Positions 23,920 through 36,030 of a DNA stretch of 64,000 bases are shown here, piece after piece (positions within the stretch are counted from its first letter, which is position 1; each line of letters begins with the position of its first letter). The notes beneath the pieces are model-generated. The model did no database searches. It saw only the letters and a program-made list of their open reading frames with translations, and was not told where the DNA came from. This DNA is from Cryptomeria japonica (lineage: Eukaryota > Streptophyta > Pinopsida > Cupressales > Cupressaceae). The stretch is from contig NC_081415.1 in the NCBI RefSeq assembly GCF_030272615.1, positions 107,450,406 through 107,514,405 of the forward strand, written 5' to 3'. Both the position numbers and the translations under genes were made by a program.

Positions 23920-26900
23920 CACCAAATAGGTATTTGTCAAATGTGTCTTCCTCGAGTGAGGGAAATGCAGGAATAGAAGAGGAAAGTGAGACATGTAGTA
24001 GATCTCAAATAGGGAGATCAACTAGAGGTCAAAAGATTAGAAGAAAATTCAATAAATGCATGGAATTTTTTCTTTCTCAAGGGGGGTCATGTTCTTATGA
24101 TGATGAGACCAAAGGCGACATTGAGGTGCCCTTGAGGTACAAACATCTACTAAAACAATGTGTACCAAGGAACTTCCTCCAATAAACACTGATTTTTGTG
24201 TTAATGAGAGGATATATCGCATAGTACCTTCATCGTTACATGGTTTGAGCCTATTTTCCATGGACAGCATAAAGGTCTGTTACAACAAAGTTGCTGAATT
24301 GATGGAGTTTGTTGGACCTTGTTATAATTATAATTATTGGATGCAGATTGTTCGATATAAAAAAAGTATGCGTAGGTATGCACTATCAGCCAATTATATA
24401 CAACAAAAAGATAATGATCAAAGTAAACGAGTGGCAGTATACATTGATGGAAGGCCAAAAGCAATAGGGAATATTGCAGGTTTTATAAATATTATATGAC
24501 CTAGGTCAACTAATAAGCAACCCAATTGCATATTTGAGGCACGTGAGGGAAATTATGTGTTTGTATGTGCGATAAAATCAATAAGTGTAGGGGAAGAACT
24601 GCTAATCGATTACAATTTGAATCATATAGATAGAAACAAAGTTACTATCATGGGGGTGGTACATACAATATATATACCATTTAAGCCAACTTCCAATTAA
24701 TGAATCCAATAAACCATTGTATTATTAAGTTTTTTTGCTAAGTCTATTGGTTTCATTTCGCTAACGTTTTTATATTTTTTCTTTGTCACAGGGCCACATG
24801 GATCCACCACATAGCAAAGATAGGGGTGTAGGTCCTGACACTTCTACGAAGCAGGTAAACCTCATTGTAATTGTACAAATTAGATAGAAGCAAACTGTTA
24901 CATTATGATCTTTTCTTGAGTGTTTTGAAGTAATTTTGATAGTGTTAATTATATTCTTGTCACAGACAGATGTTCGGGATAAGGGAAAGGAACCTGCAGT
25001 ACCTCAGCACCTCCATAGGGATGTGGGGCGCTCAATAGTGTTATGCGCTGATGACATCGCACTTAGTACAAACCCTATACAATTTGTACAAAAGAATATT
25101 AGAAAAATTAGGCAAGAGATTGTTGATTTGGCAACCATAAGCCCTCAGACTGATGAGATAACCAAGAGGGTGCAACTATTGTTGCAAACAATGGAAAACT
25201 TGGAAGTAAGCAGTAATGAAAGCTTTAATCATAACAAAAGTTCAATAATGGTTTATATTTTTTTCTCTTTTATGTCATTAACTAAAATATGTATGTGTTG
25301 TTTTTACATAAATTTACAGGGCCTCATCATCCTGGTGGTGATGATCAAGGTATTGCGGGTAGTTCAGGTGATGACCATGTTCTATATATTAAAACCACTC
25401 CTTTGGACTTGTGAACTTGCTTTTTTAATGTTTTACATATTTAATGTATTACTCTTCAGGTGCTGACATGGGTCCGAGATCGACCCCAACTGTATTGCCA
25501 ATTGCAATGTTGGCAAAACGTAGCATGCAGACATCGTTTGTTGCACCGGCTCGTGTTGACCTGCCCACTAGTGGTAGATCCCTCATTTTCTCTCTCTTTC
25601 GTTATGTGTTTATTACCCTTGAAGTGTTCTTTCTTGGAGGCATTTCATAGTGGATTCATTTACTATGGTAGGAGATGCACATGAGGATGTGCCAGAGGCG
25701 AGTACTGGTGATAACATACCATGATTTCCTGGATCTTCCCATATTGCTAGTACGGGAATGTTGCAAGCCACATTGGTGGTGAGCGATGAAGAATTGATTC
25801 CCTTGAAGATACAGAAGGTTCCAGGTACTTTAAAATTATCATTATATATTGTCTAATTGTAATTTACTTACTGATCACTCATTTTGGACTACTGATCCCA
25901 TGTTTTTTTTGCAGGAAATGATATTTTTTATAAAAATCTTAATGACATTACATTGCAAATATTTGGGGCCACCATACGTAAAAGGTGGAACATCATACAT
26001 GAACTAACCCTTATCCACTATTTTGATTTCATATCATTGCTAGAATAGTTTTCCTTTTATCCATTTCTTGAACTATATCAAAGGTAGCTTCAGTTTCTTT
26101 CTAAGTCTAACAAGTTTGTTTTTGCTTTAAAGGTGGAATGACCAAGAAAAAAAGTGAAAAGATGAACTCACAAACCGTATGGTAGGGTTGTTTGGAAATG
26201 ACACATTGGACAAGACTAAGCTCCTGGAAAAAGCTGGCACATATCTAAAGTATGTGAGGGACTAATACAGGACACATTTAGAGAAGAATGTAAAGTATGA
26301 GCATCACCCCATGACTCCAGAGAGGGAGTGGAAGGACCTGATTTTGGATGCAAAGGAGAGAATTGAAAGGAAAAAAGGAAATACACCACCAGACGCTAGA
26401 AGAAGGTATGTGATACTATTAAGAATGTGAATATGTACTAATTATTCATTAACATATTTCAAACTTTTCATAGATTGAGTGACACGTCAAAGGCAACCTA
26501 GGCAAGACAAGAAAAGCATGGGCAACACAAACTCGGCTCTGGTTGTTATATGAAACTTGCTACACAAATTGTAAGAATCAGTAAATTAAGTATCACATCA
26601 AAATATTTATAAATTGTAAACAATTTTTTTTTTTATCAAACAACACAAGCAAAATTCACAATACTAAGCAAAAATGTAGGGCTCTGAATTCAATAGAGCG
26701 CCCATGGAAGATGACAAGAGAATTGACTACTAGTAAGGCTATATAGCCATGGTTGAATGGCTACGAGAATTGAGTGGGCAAACATGAGATTCTGATGCAT
26801 CCGTCACAATGGTAAATAAGCTAAATGAAAATTATTTCAAATTGAATACTTAACCAATAATCTATTTGATGTTAAGTTTCAACATAAAGTGACTATATTT

Positions 26901-27614
26901 TTTTTAAATAAGCAAGCAATGATAACACTATGCATGACATTGGAATGTAGCATGATAATCATGGAACAAAACCTGTACATGAAGGTCCGGATGTGCATCC
27001 TAGTAGTGGAGGTATTCATTTTCTATTCAAATTTTTTTATGTAATTATTAATACAATTAAACATCTTAAATTGAAAATTAGTTTAGTAATTAATGTAACC
27101 TTTATTGTTAATATTTTAGAGCATGTAGTCAGTGGTGACCAAGTGGAGCATGATCCGGGTAGACAACATCGGGAACATGATGTTCCCCAATCAGGTAAAG
27201 AGGAGCACTATTATTCCTTTAAACAAATTTAATTGCATTGGTGTATTGATTAATGTAACGTTTCGTATTTCAACTCCATAGGATCTAGAGGGTGTTCAAC
27301 ATGTTGAGGTTAAGGCTAGACAAAATGATGTGGAAGATGATGTGGCCGCATTAGGTAAAGAGTGGAATGGTTGTGTTCTTTAAATTAATGAAATACTTGT
27401 AACAATAATAAAAAATGTTTTGAATTTAACCCAATTCTTTGTTATTGCACAAGACCCCCCTTTGGTTCAGCATCCTTGTCCTTTGTATAGGACTAGGCAT
27501 ACATCAAGAGCACGAGAAGAGGGTAGAACATCTGAAGATGGGGGAAATGTTGAAGAAACTGATGTTCCACTTAGTCTTTTCATAGCTTCAAAGAAAAAAC
27601 AAAGAAAGAAATGA
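23920..27614 (+). pseudogene. SET-domain / TNPA-like second gene of CACTA-A
   Basis: A multi-exon gene follows the transposase. The first visible exon, after acceptor 'gtgcacag', codes a Ser/Glu-rich stretch, basic 'RSTRGQKIRRKFNKCM' and, after a one-base frameshift near 24,170, 'ELPPINTDFCVNERIYRIV'. The SET domain follows: 'SSLHGLSLFSMDSIKV', 'MEFVGPC', 'GNIAGFIN', 'KQPNCIFE', 'SISVGEELLIDYNLNHI'. Further exons with good splice sites and phase-compatible joins lie at 24,792-24,853, 24,966-25,205 and ~25,319 onward. Around 26,180-26,580, broken frames give 'LFGNDTLDKTKLLEKAGTYL', 'HPMTPEREWKDLI' and 'QHKLGSGCYMKLA', resembling TNPA/Transposase_24 proteins. The last exon ends in basic 'KKKQRKK', a likely nuclear signal. 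SET implies lysine methylation; the substrate is unknown. Stops include TGA after FINII. Confidence 0.68.
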
Positions 27615-27620
27615 TTGTAA

Positions 27621-30600
27621 TCTACCTTATTTGATAATGACTGATTTTTATGTGTTAATGAATGTAATTATGTGCTAATGAATGTTCATGAATGATATGT
27701 GTTGATGATTATTGATGAATTTTGTGTTTTAATGAAAGTTAATGAATTTTATGTGTTAATGAACGTTATGTGATAATGAATGAATGTTATATTTTAATAA
27801 TGGATGAAAGAATGAATGAATAATAGATGTTAACGGGGAATTTAAAGTGGTGTTTGGGGGGGGGGGGGCAAATGAGCTTCCACCTTCATGTGGTTGGCCC
27901 TTTTAAGTAGAGAATATTAAACTATTCTCAAAACAAAGCGAAGCTCAATAAGATAACACACTTTTCAATATTTTATTATGTTGCATAGTTAATCTTATTG
28001 AATAATGTATGTATATTGAATCTTAATTGCAAGGTCCAATAGAGCCAACACGAACAACACCATGGTGTGACTGCAAAAGTTGTGAATATGCCTCATCATG
28101 AATAAAGCCGAATTAGCACATTCTCTGTAAAATCTCAAATGCTCTATACTTTGGAAGTTTTGAAATTTTTATGATCATATCGGTCCCCTGCCTAAAAGCT
28201 TTTTTCCTTGATTTGTTTGTGATACACATTGAGAGATTTTTGTTTTCCTTTTATTTATGCATGTCTTAACCATTCTCCACATGCTTCCCATTCTTATTTA
28301 TATTGTTGTATTTTTACATATGTTGGAATCTGTAGTTCCACATACATGTTTTCTATGTTCTTTGTAACTCTGTGAAAAGGTGTAAAATGTGGGTATAGTC
28401 CAAAATCGTGATTACCAACAAGCTATTGTTGTTTAATAGTTCCAGTGTTTGTATTAATTGAAACAGTTTAACCCTTTTAACATGTTTCATAGCAAACCTG
28501 CACTTTGTATGCAATCGTATTGTTACAGTTCAATTACTGAGGTGATGTGATTTATCTTGACAATAGAATGTCAGAATTTATCTAAATTTATCTTGACAAT
28601 AGAATGTCGGAATTTAATACCATAATCCATGATGAAAACTACCAAAAATGGAAATTTATCTTAGTTCACAATTACAAAATGCTTTTGTATAGGCCTCTCG
28701 AAGATTAAGTACATCAAATTGAGACTTTATAAATTGAGTGTATGTATTAGCAATCTCCCAAATTGTTCAATGGTCTCCAAACCTTGTCAATTTTTTATTT
28801 TTATTTTTACTCAAATATGTATGGTATAGGCATATCATTGGTTGTGTGATTTTTTTTTCCTTAAATGCTCCTACGACCAAAAGAGACAAGTTTTAGATGA
28901 AAATGGGGTCTTATGGGCCTTTTTGACACAATGGTAGGTTCTTTAGACCTAAAAATGCCCCAAAAACTAGTCGATTGCCTTAAGTTACAAACAAATCCTT
29001 GTGTGTGAGCATGCTTCTTGATCTCCAATTTTGGTGGAATGAAAGATAATATTGAATTTATCAAGCCTTTTGGATGCTTCGAAACCACCAAAAAAAAGCT
29101 ACTTTGATCATTGAAATGTCGTAGTGACTTGGATAAAAAAAGAAAACTAAGTCTAAACTTTAGAAGTTAGTTTTTTCTTGTCAAATTGTTTTCAATTTTG
29201 AAATCATCCAAGGATGAAAGAGGAGTATATTTTGTTATGAAAAGATAAAAAAAAAAACTTAGAATCTTTTGAAACCATTGAAACATGGGGACCCCTTGCC
29301 CCCCTCCAAAATCCCTATTTTTTCAGGATGCAATACTTAGGGGAAACATCCCCTTGCTGCACCACTTAGGGACATCCTAGGGACTCCAAGGAGTCTCTTG
29401 ACCATCTTGAAGATGCCTATGAGTCTCCCATGGCCCCCAATTAGAAACTCCAATTCTAAACAAAAATGGTGAAATTATTGTGAAAATGTCATCCATATTA
29501 AAGGTTTGGCAATGCCCCCTAACCTTGATGGGGGCTCTTCCCCAAACCCCTCACAAGGGGCACTACCCATTGACCCAAAACTTCTACCCACCATTCTTAT
29601 TGTTAATGCAATCATTTCCATTTTTTTTATGTTGACTAGTTTAAACACTTAGTACGCCAAAGTTTCATCTGCAATTCTTATACTTATTCTTAGTTTGTTC
29701 CCAAAGTTCCAAAACTCTACCACCATTGTTAATGTTCAAATTTCAATGCAATCATTTACATATTTTTAATTTTTATTGTAAAATTTACATAGTGTGGCAA
29801 ATTTTTATTTACAGTTGTTATACTTATTCTATACACATCCTTTTATAATTAATTTTTTAAGTTGTATATATATTTGCATCCCACCCCACCCCCTTCATCA
29901 TCCCCCTATCATCCCCAAACTTAAGCCCTTGGTATGTCAAGATATGAAAGCTCACAATAGTTTCATTTGATATGTTAATCAAGGAAAAACCTACAATATA
30001 TAGCTTCCAAGATTCCAAACCCATGAGGATCATGAAGAGGTAGAAAACCAAAAAAAGAAATTGCTTATCCAAGTTTCCAAATTTGTGACAAGGAAAAAGT
30101 AGAATATCAATCAAAGAAGGAGAATGTGCAACTCATTATCTTATTCTACCTAAGTAAAAATATTACCTAATTAAGCTTTTTAATAGTGGAATATCACACT
30201 TAGGATAAAACATATCCAAGATAAATAAAATATTACATTGATAGGCTTCTTTGGTTGCTCTAAAAGTGGTGCCTTATGAATTATGTTCTTGGATACTAAA
30301 GTTTCCAAATTCTGGGCACTCTTGATAGCTTCTCGTAGAGATTGTGATTCGAAGGCTTTAACCAAACCTTTCAATGGTTTCTGTTGATGTGTTTTTTATG
30401 CACTATGAAACACAAAATAAAATACTAAGTATTCTATCCTCTCTTGAACAAAATCCTCCCAAGTGCTAAACTACGTGATGAAATGGGATGACTCCAAGAT
30501 TCCAATAGTCGGGTCTTGACTTTATATTGCAGATAGACTCAATGATTGTGATGTGATATCTTCTAGAATCACAAGGGGGACTTGCGTTGCTTGGGTCAAG

Positions 30601-31360
30601 ACCTATCCATTCTCATGTTTCATGATTGATTTACACTCCGTGATTTAGATCATCCTTGAGCAACATCTCAACTTAGCGAAATTTTGTTTTTTGTACCCTA
30701 ATTCTTTAATTTTGACCCCTTACTAGCATTGCCTTAGGTTTTATTGGAATTCTTGCTTCTCTAGCATGGGCACATTTCTAGGGTTCATTCGCACAAATTG
30801 CTCTTGATGAGCAAGCTAGTATCATGACCATGACTTAAACAAAATTTTAACTTAGTCAAATTATCTCCTCCAAACTTCCATGAGTTCATCGGCTTCATTC
30901 TTCATCATTTGGATGTCTTTTGTCATTGGAAGGTAATTCTTGACCACCATACCTCAATCTTGACCTATGCTACCCTAAAACCCTAGAACCTAGTCATGTT
31001 TACAATTGAGGTCTTGGTGACTTGATCACTTAATATAGCTTAATCATGCAGGTCTCATCTAACTCCAACTCTAACACTTAAGAAAATCAACCCTAGCAAC
31101 CAAATACTTTGGGAAATATCTTGCAACTTGACAACATGGGTAATGATGGAGGAATGGAAGGTGAGACCTATAGAGGTGTGTGAGAGAGAGAGGGTGTGAG
31201 GAAGAGATAATGACCTGGAAAGGGTAGAGAAAGAGAAGTAGAGAGGCAGAGAAGAAGAGAGGGATGGAGAAAGAGACCTAGAGAGGGGAGAGAGAAGAGA
31301 GATAGTAGAGAGGGATAGAGAAGAGAGATAGAAGAGAGATACCAATGTCAATCTTTTTCT
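27621..31360. other. Spacer without recognised genes
   Basis: No protein family is evident. The first ~230 bp repeat 'aatgaatgttatgtg.taatg'. A run of ~12 G lies near 27,857-27,868. The region must contain the undetermined right end of CACTA-A. Short open frames on both strands show no family pattern. Confidence 0.5.
31168..31345 (+). repeat. GA-rich microsatellite
   Basis: An imperfect (GA)n tract of ~180 bp, reading 'gagagagagg' and variants; the opposite strand is CT-rich. A short poly-T follows at ~31,366-31,376. Confidence 0.85.
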
Positions 31361-31529
31361 ATAATTTTTTTTTTTCAAGAACTCGATCTATCGTCAGAAT
31401 TCCAACTCCAAAGGGTAAAATTCTGACAGAGGAGTGTCGTCAGATGCACAGCATCCTCGTCGAAACTCTCCTGGAGGTCATCGTAATTACATTGTGAGTT
31501 GAGAAAAATATGGAGGATTAATAAATTCT

Positions 31530-33682
31530 TACGTACCTATTTATCTCTAAAAACCATATGCCAAATCAATTTCCCTTTGTGTAACATTGGAATCTCCATT
31601 CCGATGAGCTTCTTTAACCAATGAAGCCACACCTTCCCATGTTAACATGCATCTAGAATGTTGATGTGCATCTAGAATGAAGCCAGACCTTCCCATGTTA
31701 ACGTGGCTTCTTTAACCAATGAAGCCACACCTTCCCATGTAAATGTGCATCCAGAATGTTGACAACATTCAATCCATACTGTCATCCAATCAAGATTTTT
31801 TGCAATATACAAATGTAGCACATCCCACTCTCGACCAGCTGTACAAAAAATAAATAGACGTCTTACAACTGATTTATTTTGAAGATTAAGGATTAATTAA
31901 CTACATTAACATCTTATAATTACCTCTCACTTTTCTCAATCTAGTTTTCCCGTCAAGTACTCCCCTTTGAATTTGTTAATGGGGTTGGGATCCCAAATGC
32001 GATCCATATGGATCTTTGCTGCAAACTTAGGAAGATATTCATAAATGTACACCATAGTCTGGTATACCATATATCCCTCCACCATAGAACCCTCAGGATG
32101 TGCTCTTTGTCGAACAAAAGCCTTCAAAAATTTCAAGTGCCTCTCAACCATCCACATTGACCTAGTGTGTACAGCTCCACACAATTCAATCTCCTCAACT
32201 TGGTGTATGAGGTAGTGTTCTTGTGCATTGAAAAAAGTTGGAGGTAGACACTTTTGCATTTCACACATTAAAAGAAAAATTTTTCTCTTCCAATATTTTA
32301 TATCGTCTTTATGGATTTCTTTATATAACAACCACCTACAAGATATTCAAGATGCAAAAAAATATATTATATAACAAGTAAAACAAATAGCAAATATAAT
32401 ATCTATACAATGAACTGAACAAATATCACTACTTACCTCATGTATTTTCCAAGATCATATATGACTTGCTTGACATTATTGTCGAAGTCATCTAGGAGAG
32501 ATAGAGGTAGAACGTACTGCAACAATTACGAAATTATCTTTTCATTTTTTTGTAACATAATACAATGAAAAGTACACGTACGCGCAGTACTTAAATACAT
32601 AGTAAAAACACAAGAACATGAATTACCTTAATGAAGGTATGCTAATCATGTGTTTTCATCCCTAGCCCAAATTCACTTTTCTTTGATATGAGATTGTTTA
32701 TGTTCGTAGCAATTCCTGTGGGAAATCAAATTTTTCGTATGACTTCTTTTATAGCATTGCTTTGCTAGTCCGTTAATAACCAAGGAAGCTCACTTATATT
32801 AATATGGTCTCCATGGCTATTTGATTGAATGAAATTTATCATTTCATGATTGGAATCCTAAATGTCACTACATATTTTGATAATTTTTTCTTTGTCATGC
32901 CTTCCATCCAATATTTTCCATAATGTCTCCATTATAGTCTTTCCAATATGCATAGTATCAAACAAATGAACAATTTGTAACTACTCATAGTAGGGCAACC
33001 TACCAAATTGTCAGGTATAAATTTTTAGTCCCTTAGGAAGGTGGTCATTTATGCCTTCACGACCTTCATGATCATCAATCACATCATCAGTACACAAAAT
33101 AAAATAGAAAAGATGTTTTATGACAAAGCAATAGATGGAACAACATTACCTTGATGATTAATTATATTATATTCCAACTTCCACAGGTGAGCTGTCATTC
33201 TTTGTGGCTTTGATGTATTCTCTTCATTCCCATTGAAAATATGTTTATCAATATTTCGATACTTATGATTTTTGTGGAGAAAGTGCCTATACTCATCAAA
33301 CACTTTCTTTCCTAAACTTTTTGAATGACTAGATTTCATCTTTGGACCACCAACAGGACATGCAAATTTTCCCTTTGTTTGAAGACCTACACGATAATGC
33401 ATAATTGGATTATATATGATAATTTCTTGAATTATAATGTTCATGCACAACTTAAACACTATAACATACCACAAAAATGTGTTAGCCCTAGGGCATCGTG
33501 TATTGTCCATAGAAGCATCACATGGAATTGAAATTGTCTTTGTCCTATTGGTCTAGAGACGTTATACATAGTGACACCATTCCATAACTCTAGCAACTCA
33601 TCGATCAGAGGCTCGATATATACATTCATATCTCTAACTTGGTACTTACCTAATCAAATGAACAAAAACATTACATAATTAT
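31530..33682 (-). pseudogene. CACTA-B transposase, middle and C-terminal part
   Basis: Minus-strand sequence is homologous to 20,300-22,360 of CACTA-A. The DUF4218 region is open at 31,936-32,331 ('FFNAQEHYLIHQVEEIELCGAVH', 'GSMVEGYMVYQTMVYI', 'RIWDPNPINKF'). The core zinc-like segment lies at 33,118-33,400 ('GLQTKGKFACPVGG', 'EYRHFLHKNHKY'); CACTA-A has PCLVCG where this copy has PVGG. The piece stops at 33,682, where the gypsy LTR begins, and resumes at 52,867. The DUF4216 part expected to the left of ~31,530 is missing. Confidence 0.85.
31608..31762 (-). repeat. Local duplication within CACTA-B transposase
   Basis: 'gcttctttaaccaatgaagccacaccttcccatgt' occurs at 31,608 and again at 31,706 (98-bp offset), with a partial third copy of 'aatgaagccagaccttcccatgttaac' between. 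CACTA-A has this sequence once (~22,210-22,270), so the duplication is specific to CACTA-B. Confidence 0.85.
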
Positions 33683-34132
33683 TGATGCCCTCCTAAATGG
33701 CACAAGATTAGTCCAAGATCAATCAACACAAAAACACACAAACCATTAGTGTTAGTCAATCGAAAACTAATCTAAAAAGGCATACCAAAAGAGAGACTAA
33801 AAGCATGCAAGCATATTTAACTATCAAAGCAAACATGATGAGGCATCTCCAAATACCTCCTAACATACTCCTAGCTTCTTCTCCCTTGTTCCTCTCCTCT
33901 CCAAGTTCCAAAATAGTGTAGCTCTCAGCAGCTTTTTGCACTATGGATGCTTATGGAGGATTGAGATTTATAAAATAGCTCTAAACATGAAATGAAAAGC
34001 TATTTTTATGCTAAAATGATGTATTTGAACCAAAAGAAAAGATTTAGTTATGCTATGCTAAAATGTTCTCTAAAATGTCTATAGTCTAAATGCTTACAAG
34101 TTTTCAGGATCTGGATTATGAAGGAATGGACT

Positions 34133-34141
34133 CTATTTATA
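34133..34141 (-). promoter_or_regulatory. TATA box in 3' LTR
   Basis: The minus strand reads TATAAATAG. The same box in the 5' LTR (51,883-51,891) is the one expected to drive the element. Confidence 0.6.
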
Positions 34142-34504
34142 GGAAAAATGGAGCAATGGATGGCCAGGATTGAAAGGTTTAATCAAGGGTCAAGTTTGAA
34201 AGTTGGGAATCCATGTGCATAATTGACACCAATAAAATAGTGACAAGTGTCAACACAGGATTGGGTTGAAAGAAAGGGGTTGGAGGCATTGAATGCCTGA
34301 GAAGACTTCATGGTTATCCAAAGGCTAAGGGTCAAGCCTAAATTAGGATTACCCACTAGATTAGAAGTTAATCCAAGGATAAATCTTTGTGCAAATGATT
34401 AAGGGATAATCATGGTCAAAGCATTAATGACCTGATGAGACCCTTGGGTTGGGTAGAGGTTGAGTCAAAACAAATGTTTTAACCATGTGGGAGGGTTGAA
34501 TTAA

Positions 34505-34645
34505 CCATTAATGGTTATTGGAGACTTTGGAGATTAAGTGGTTGAAAGTTGGAAGCCTTTAATGGTTTTCAAAGACTTTGGGGTTTTTGGTGGTTGAAGG
34601 TTGAAAACCTTCAATGGTTATCCAAGACTTTGGGCCATTTGAGAA
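34505..34645 (-). repeat. ~54-bp triplicated block in LTR U3
   Basis: Three imperfect copies of 'aatggtta.t..agactttgg..' followed by 'ggttgaa.gttg.aa.cctt' lie ~370-510 bp upstream of the LTR TATA box on the minus strand. Repeats at this place often act as enhancers; that is inference. They recur in the right LTR (~52,255-52,395). Confidence 0.7.
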
Positions 34646-35117
34646 GTGACTCCATTTTGCTTAGGAATGTGACAATAATTAGGGGATGGATTAGGTTAAT
34701 TAGGAAGAGGTTAGAAGAATCTAGAAGGGGATTAGATTTTGCAAGTGGATTTGGTGGGTGAGGGAAAATAGGATTTTATTAAAATAAAAATTCATTTATT
34801 TCAATAATGTGTGCAAGTTGCATTTGTAGGAAAATGCAAGTGGGGGGGGATAATGATTTAAATAAATGTTTTATTTAATTTATTTAAAAGAGGAAAAGGG
34901 GGATTTAATTAAATAAATTGATTTTATTTATTTAATTGATGGGAATTTGATTTAATGAATTAATTAAAATAAATTGAATAATTTATTTAATTAATAGAAG
35001 AATGTTTGGAGATGAATTAATTAAATATTTATTTAATTAATTGGTGGCTAGTGGATTTTTAATCAAATAAATACGAAATATTCATTTAATTAAAATGGAC
35101 AGATTTGTGTGACTACA

Positions 35118-35132
35118 TTTGCCCCTCTTTGA
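35118..35132 (-). other. Polypurine tract of the gypsy element
   Basis: The minus strand reads CAAAGAGGGGCAAA directly before the 3' LTR start TGTAGTC. Confidence 0.85.
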
Positions 35133-35224
35133 GACGGTGCAGTTTATCGCATCGTTTCAAAGAAAGAAAAACTGGTGTGAAGAAATGCCCCATAAAATGT
35201 TAATTTAATGGGTGGTATGCCCCC

Positions 35225-35270
35225 TCGAGAGATGGGCCAAAAAATTTCAAAAAATCGGGCAATCTCTCGA
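35225..35270. other. Inverted repeat upstream of the antisense gene
   Basis: TCGAGAGAT (35,225-35,233) and ATCTCTCGA (35,262-35,270) form a perfect 9-bp inverted repeat with a 28-bp spacer. It lies ~160 bp upstream of the TATA box at 35,428. It could be a protein-binding site or a hairpin near the 3' end of element RNA. Confidence 0.5.
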
Positions 35271-35427
35271 AAAAGAATGAAAATTGGCAGGGTGATAGAA
35301 GGGAAGAAGTGAGGTATACTGGTGAAAAATAGAAGAAATCGGGAGAAACATGGAGAAATGGGGGGCTCGGGAAGTTCACGGGGACCACAGCGATGAGCGG
35401 GGCAAAGTTACGGGGACGTCGGGGGGG

Positions 35428-35434
35428 TATAAAT
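35428..35434 (+). promoter_or_regulatory. TATA box for antisense PMD gene
   Basis: TATAAAT sits in a G-rich context about 100 bp before the first ATG of the plus-strand gene (35,532). A start site near 35,460 would give a short leader. It lies in the element interior, so the gene need not rely on the LTR promoter. Confidence 0.6.
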
Positions 35435-35682
35435 GGGGTGAAAGGGGGTGAAAACAGGATCATTTGTGACCGCGACCAGTTGAAAACTAGAGCTCTGACA
35501 GTGACATTTGGAGGAGCAACGAGGAGCGACGATGCCGTTTCCGATCACCGAGCACCGATTTGAGCGAGTCCGCCGGTACCAGCGCCCAGCCGACTATGGA
35601 CCAGCGGTACGCAAATTCGAAAACTCACTTTTTATGCATTTTTGGTATGTTTTTAGCTAAGTCCAAGTCAAGTCGGAGCAAG

Positions 35683-36030
35683 AGCGCTGGAACTAGGTTT
35701 TTAGCGCTTTTGCTCCATGAATTAGCGCTATTGTGCCGCAATAGCGCTTTTGTAGCCTAGTTTTAGTGCTTTTGCATTAATTTAGCGCGTTTGTAAGCAA
35801 GTTTGAGCGCTTTTGATAAATTAGCGCTACAGTAGGGTCAATTGAGCGCTATTGATGTTTAATAGCGCTATTGTATAGAGGTTTTAGCGCTTTTGATTAA
35901 AGAGCGCTATGGTGTAGTTAATTGAGCGCTATTGCATTTTAATAGCGCTATTGTAGAGTGGTTTTAGCGCTTTTGTTTTTGTAGCGCTATTGTAGGGCTT
36001 TTTGAGCGCTATTGATATTGTTGTAGCGCT
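35683..36030 (+). repeat. AGCGCT palindrome array, left (PMD intron)
   Basis: I count 16 exact AGCGCT hexamers at ~20-bp spacing, in contexts 'tttAGCGCTttt' and 'aatAGCGCTattg', plus degenerate AGTGCT and AGCGCG. The whole array lies in the intron of the PMD gene. The same motif in reverse-complement context recurs at 51,064-51,318. Confidence 0.92.

Larger units (their letters stand above)
15053..27614 (+). mobile_element. CACTA-type (En/Spm-like) transposon CACTA-A; right end not identified
   Basis: It opens with CACTAATACATTTGG, which has a perfect 15-bp inverted counterpart at 58,859-58,873 followed by matching subterminal sequence ('aattc-ga-ggaggtttc-gatgga'). It then carries a 5' spacer, a TNP2-type transposase gene (18,900-23,192) and a SET/TNPA-like gene (~23,920-27,614). 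The gene order transposase then accessory TNPA is as in En/Spm elements. The end coordinate given is the last coding base recognised; no second CACTA terminus was found before 31,530, though 31,380-31,490 has subterminal-like 'cgtcagaattcc' motifs. Both genes are broken. Confidence 0.85.
33683..35117 (-). repeat. 3' LTR of the gypsy element
   Basis: Compared with the right LTR I see A for G at ~34,358 (cactAgatt/cactGgatt), A for G at ~34,531 (ttggAgatt/ttggGgatt) and one extra G in a G run near 34,850; otherwise they read the same. The right part (~34,855-35,100, U3) is full of AT-only palindromic strings such as 'ttaattaaataaatt'. Confidence 0.96.

Noticed and set aside
28861-29091. 76-residue minus-strand frame
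   Set aside because: No family resemblance; the surrounding sequence has no other coding signs.
35683-36030. A CRISPR-like array
   Set aside because: The repeats are a 6-bp palindrome with AT-rich, non-unique spacers in a plant retrotransposon; none of the features of a CRISPR locus are present.
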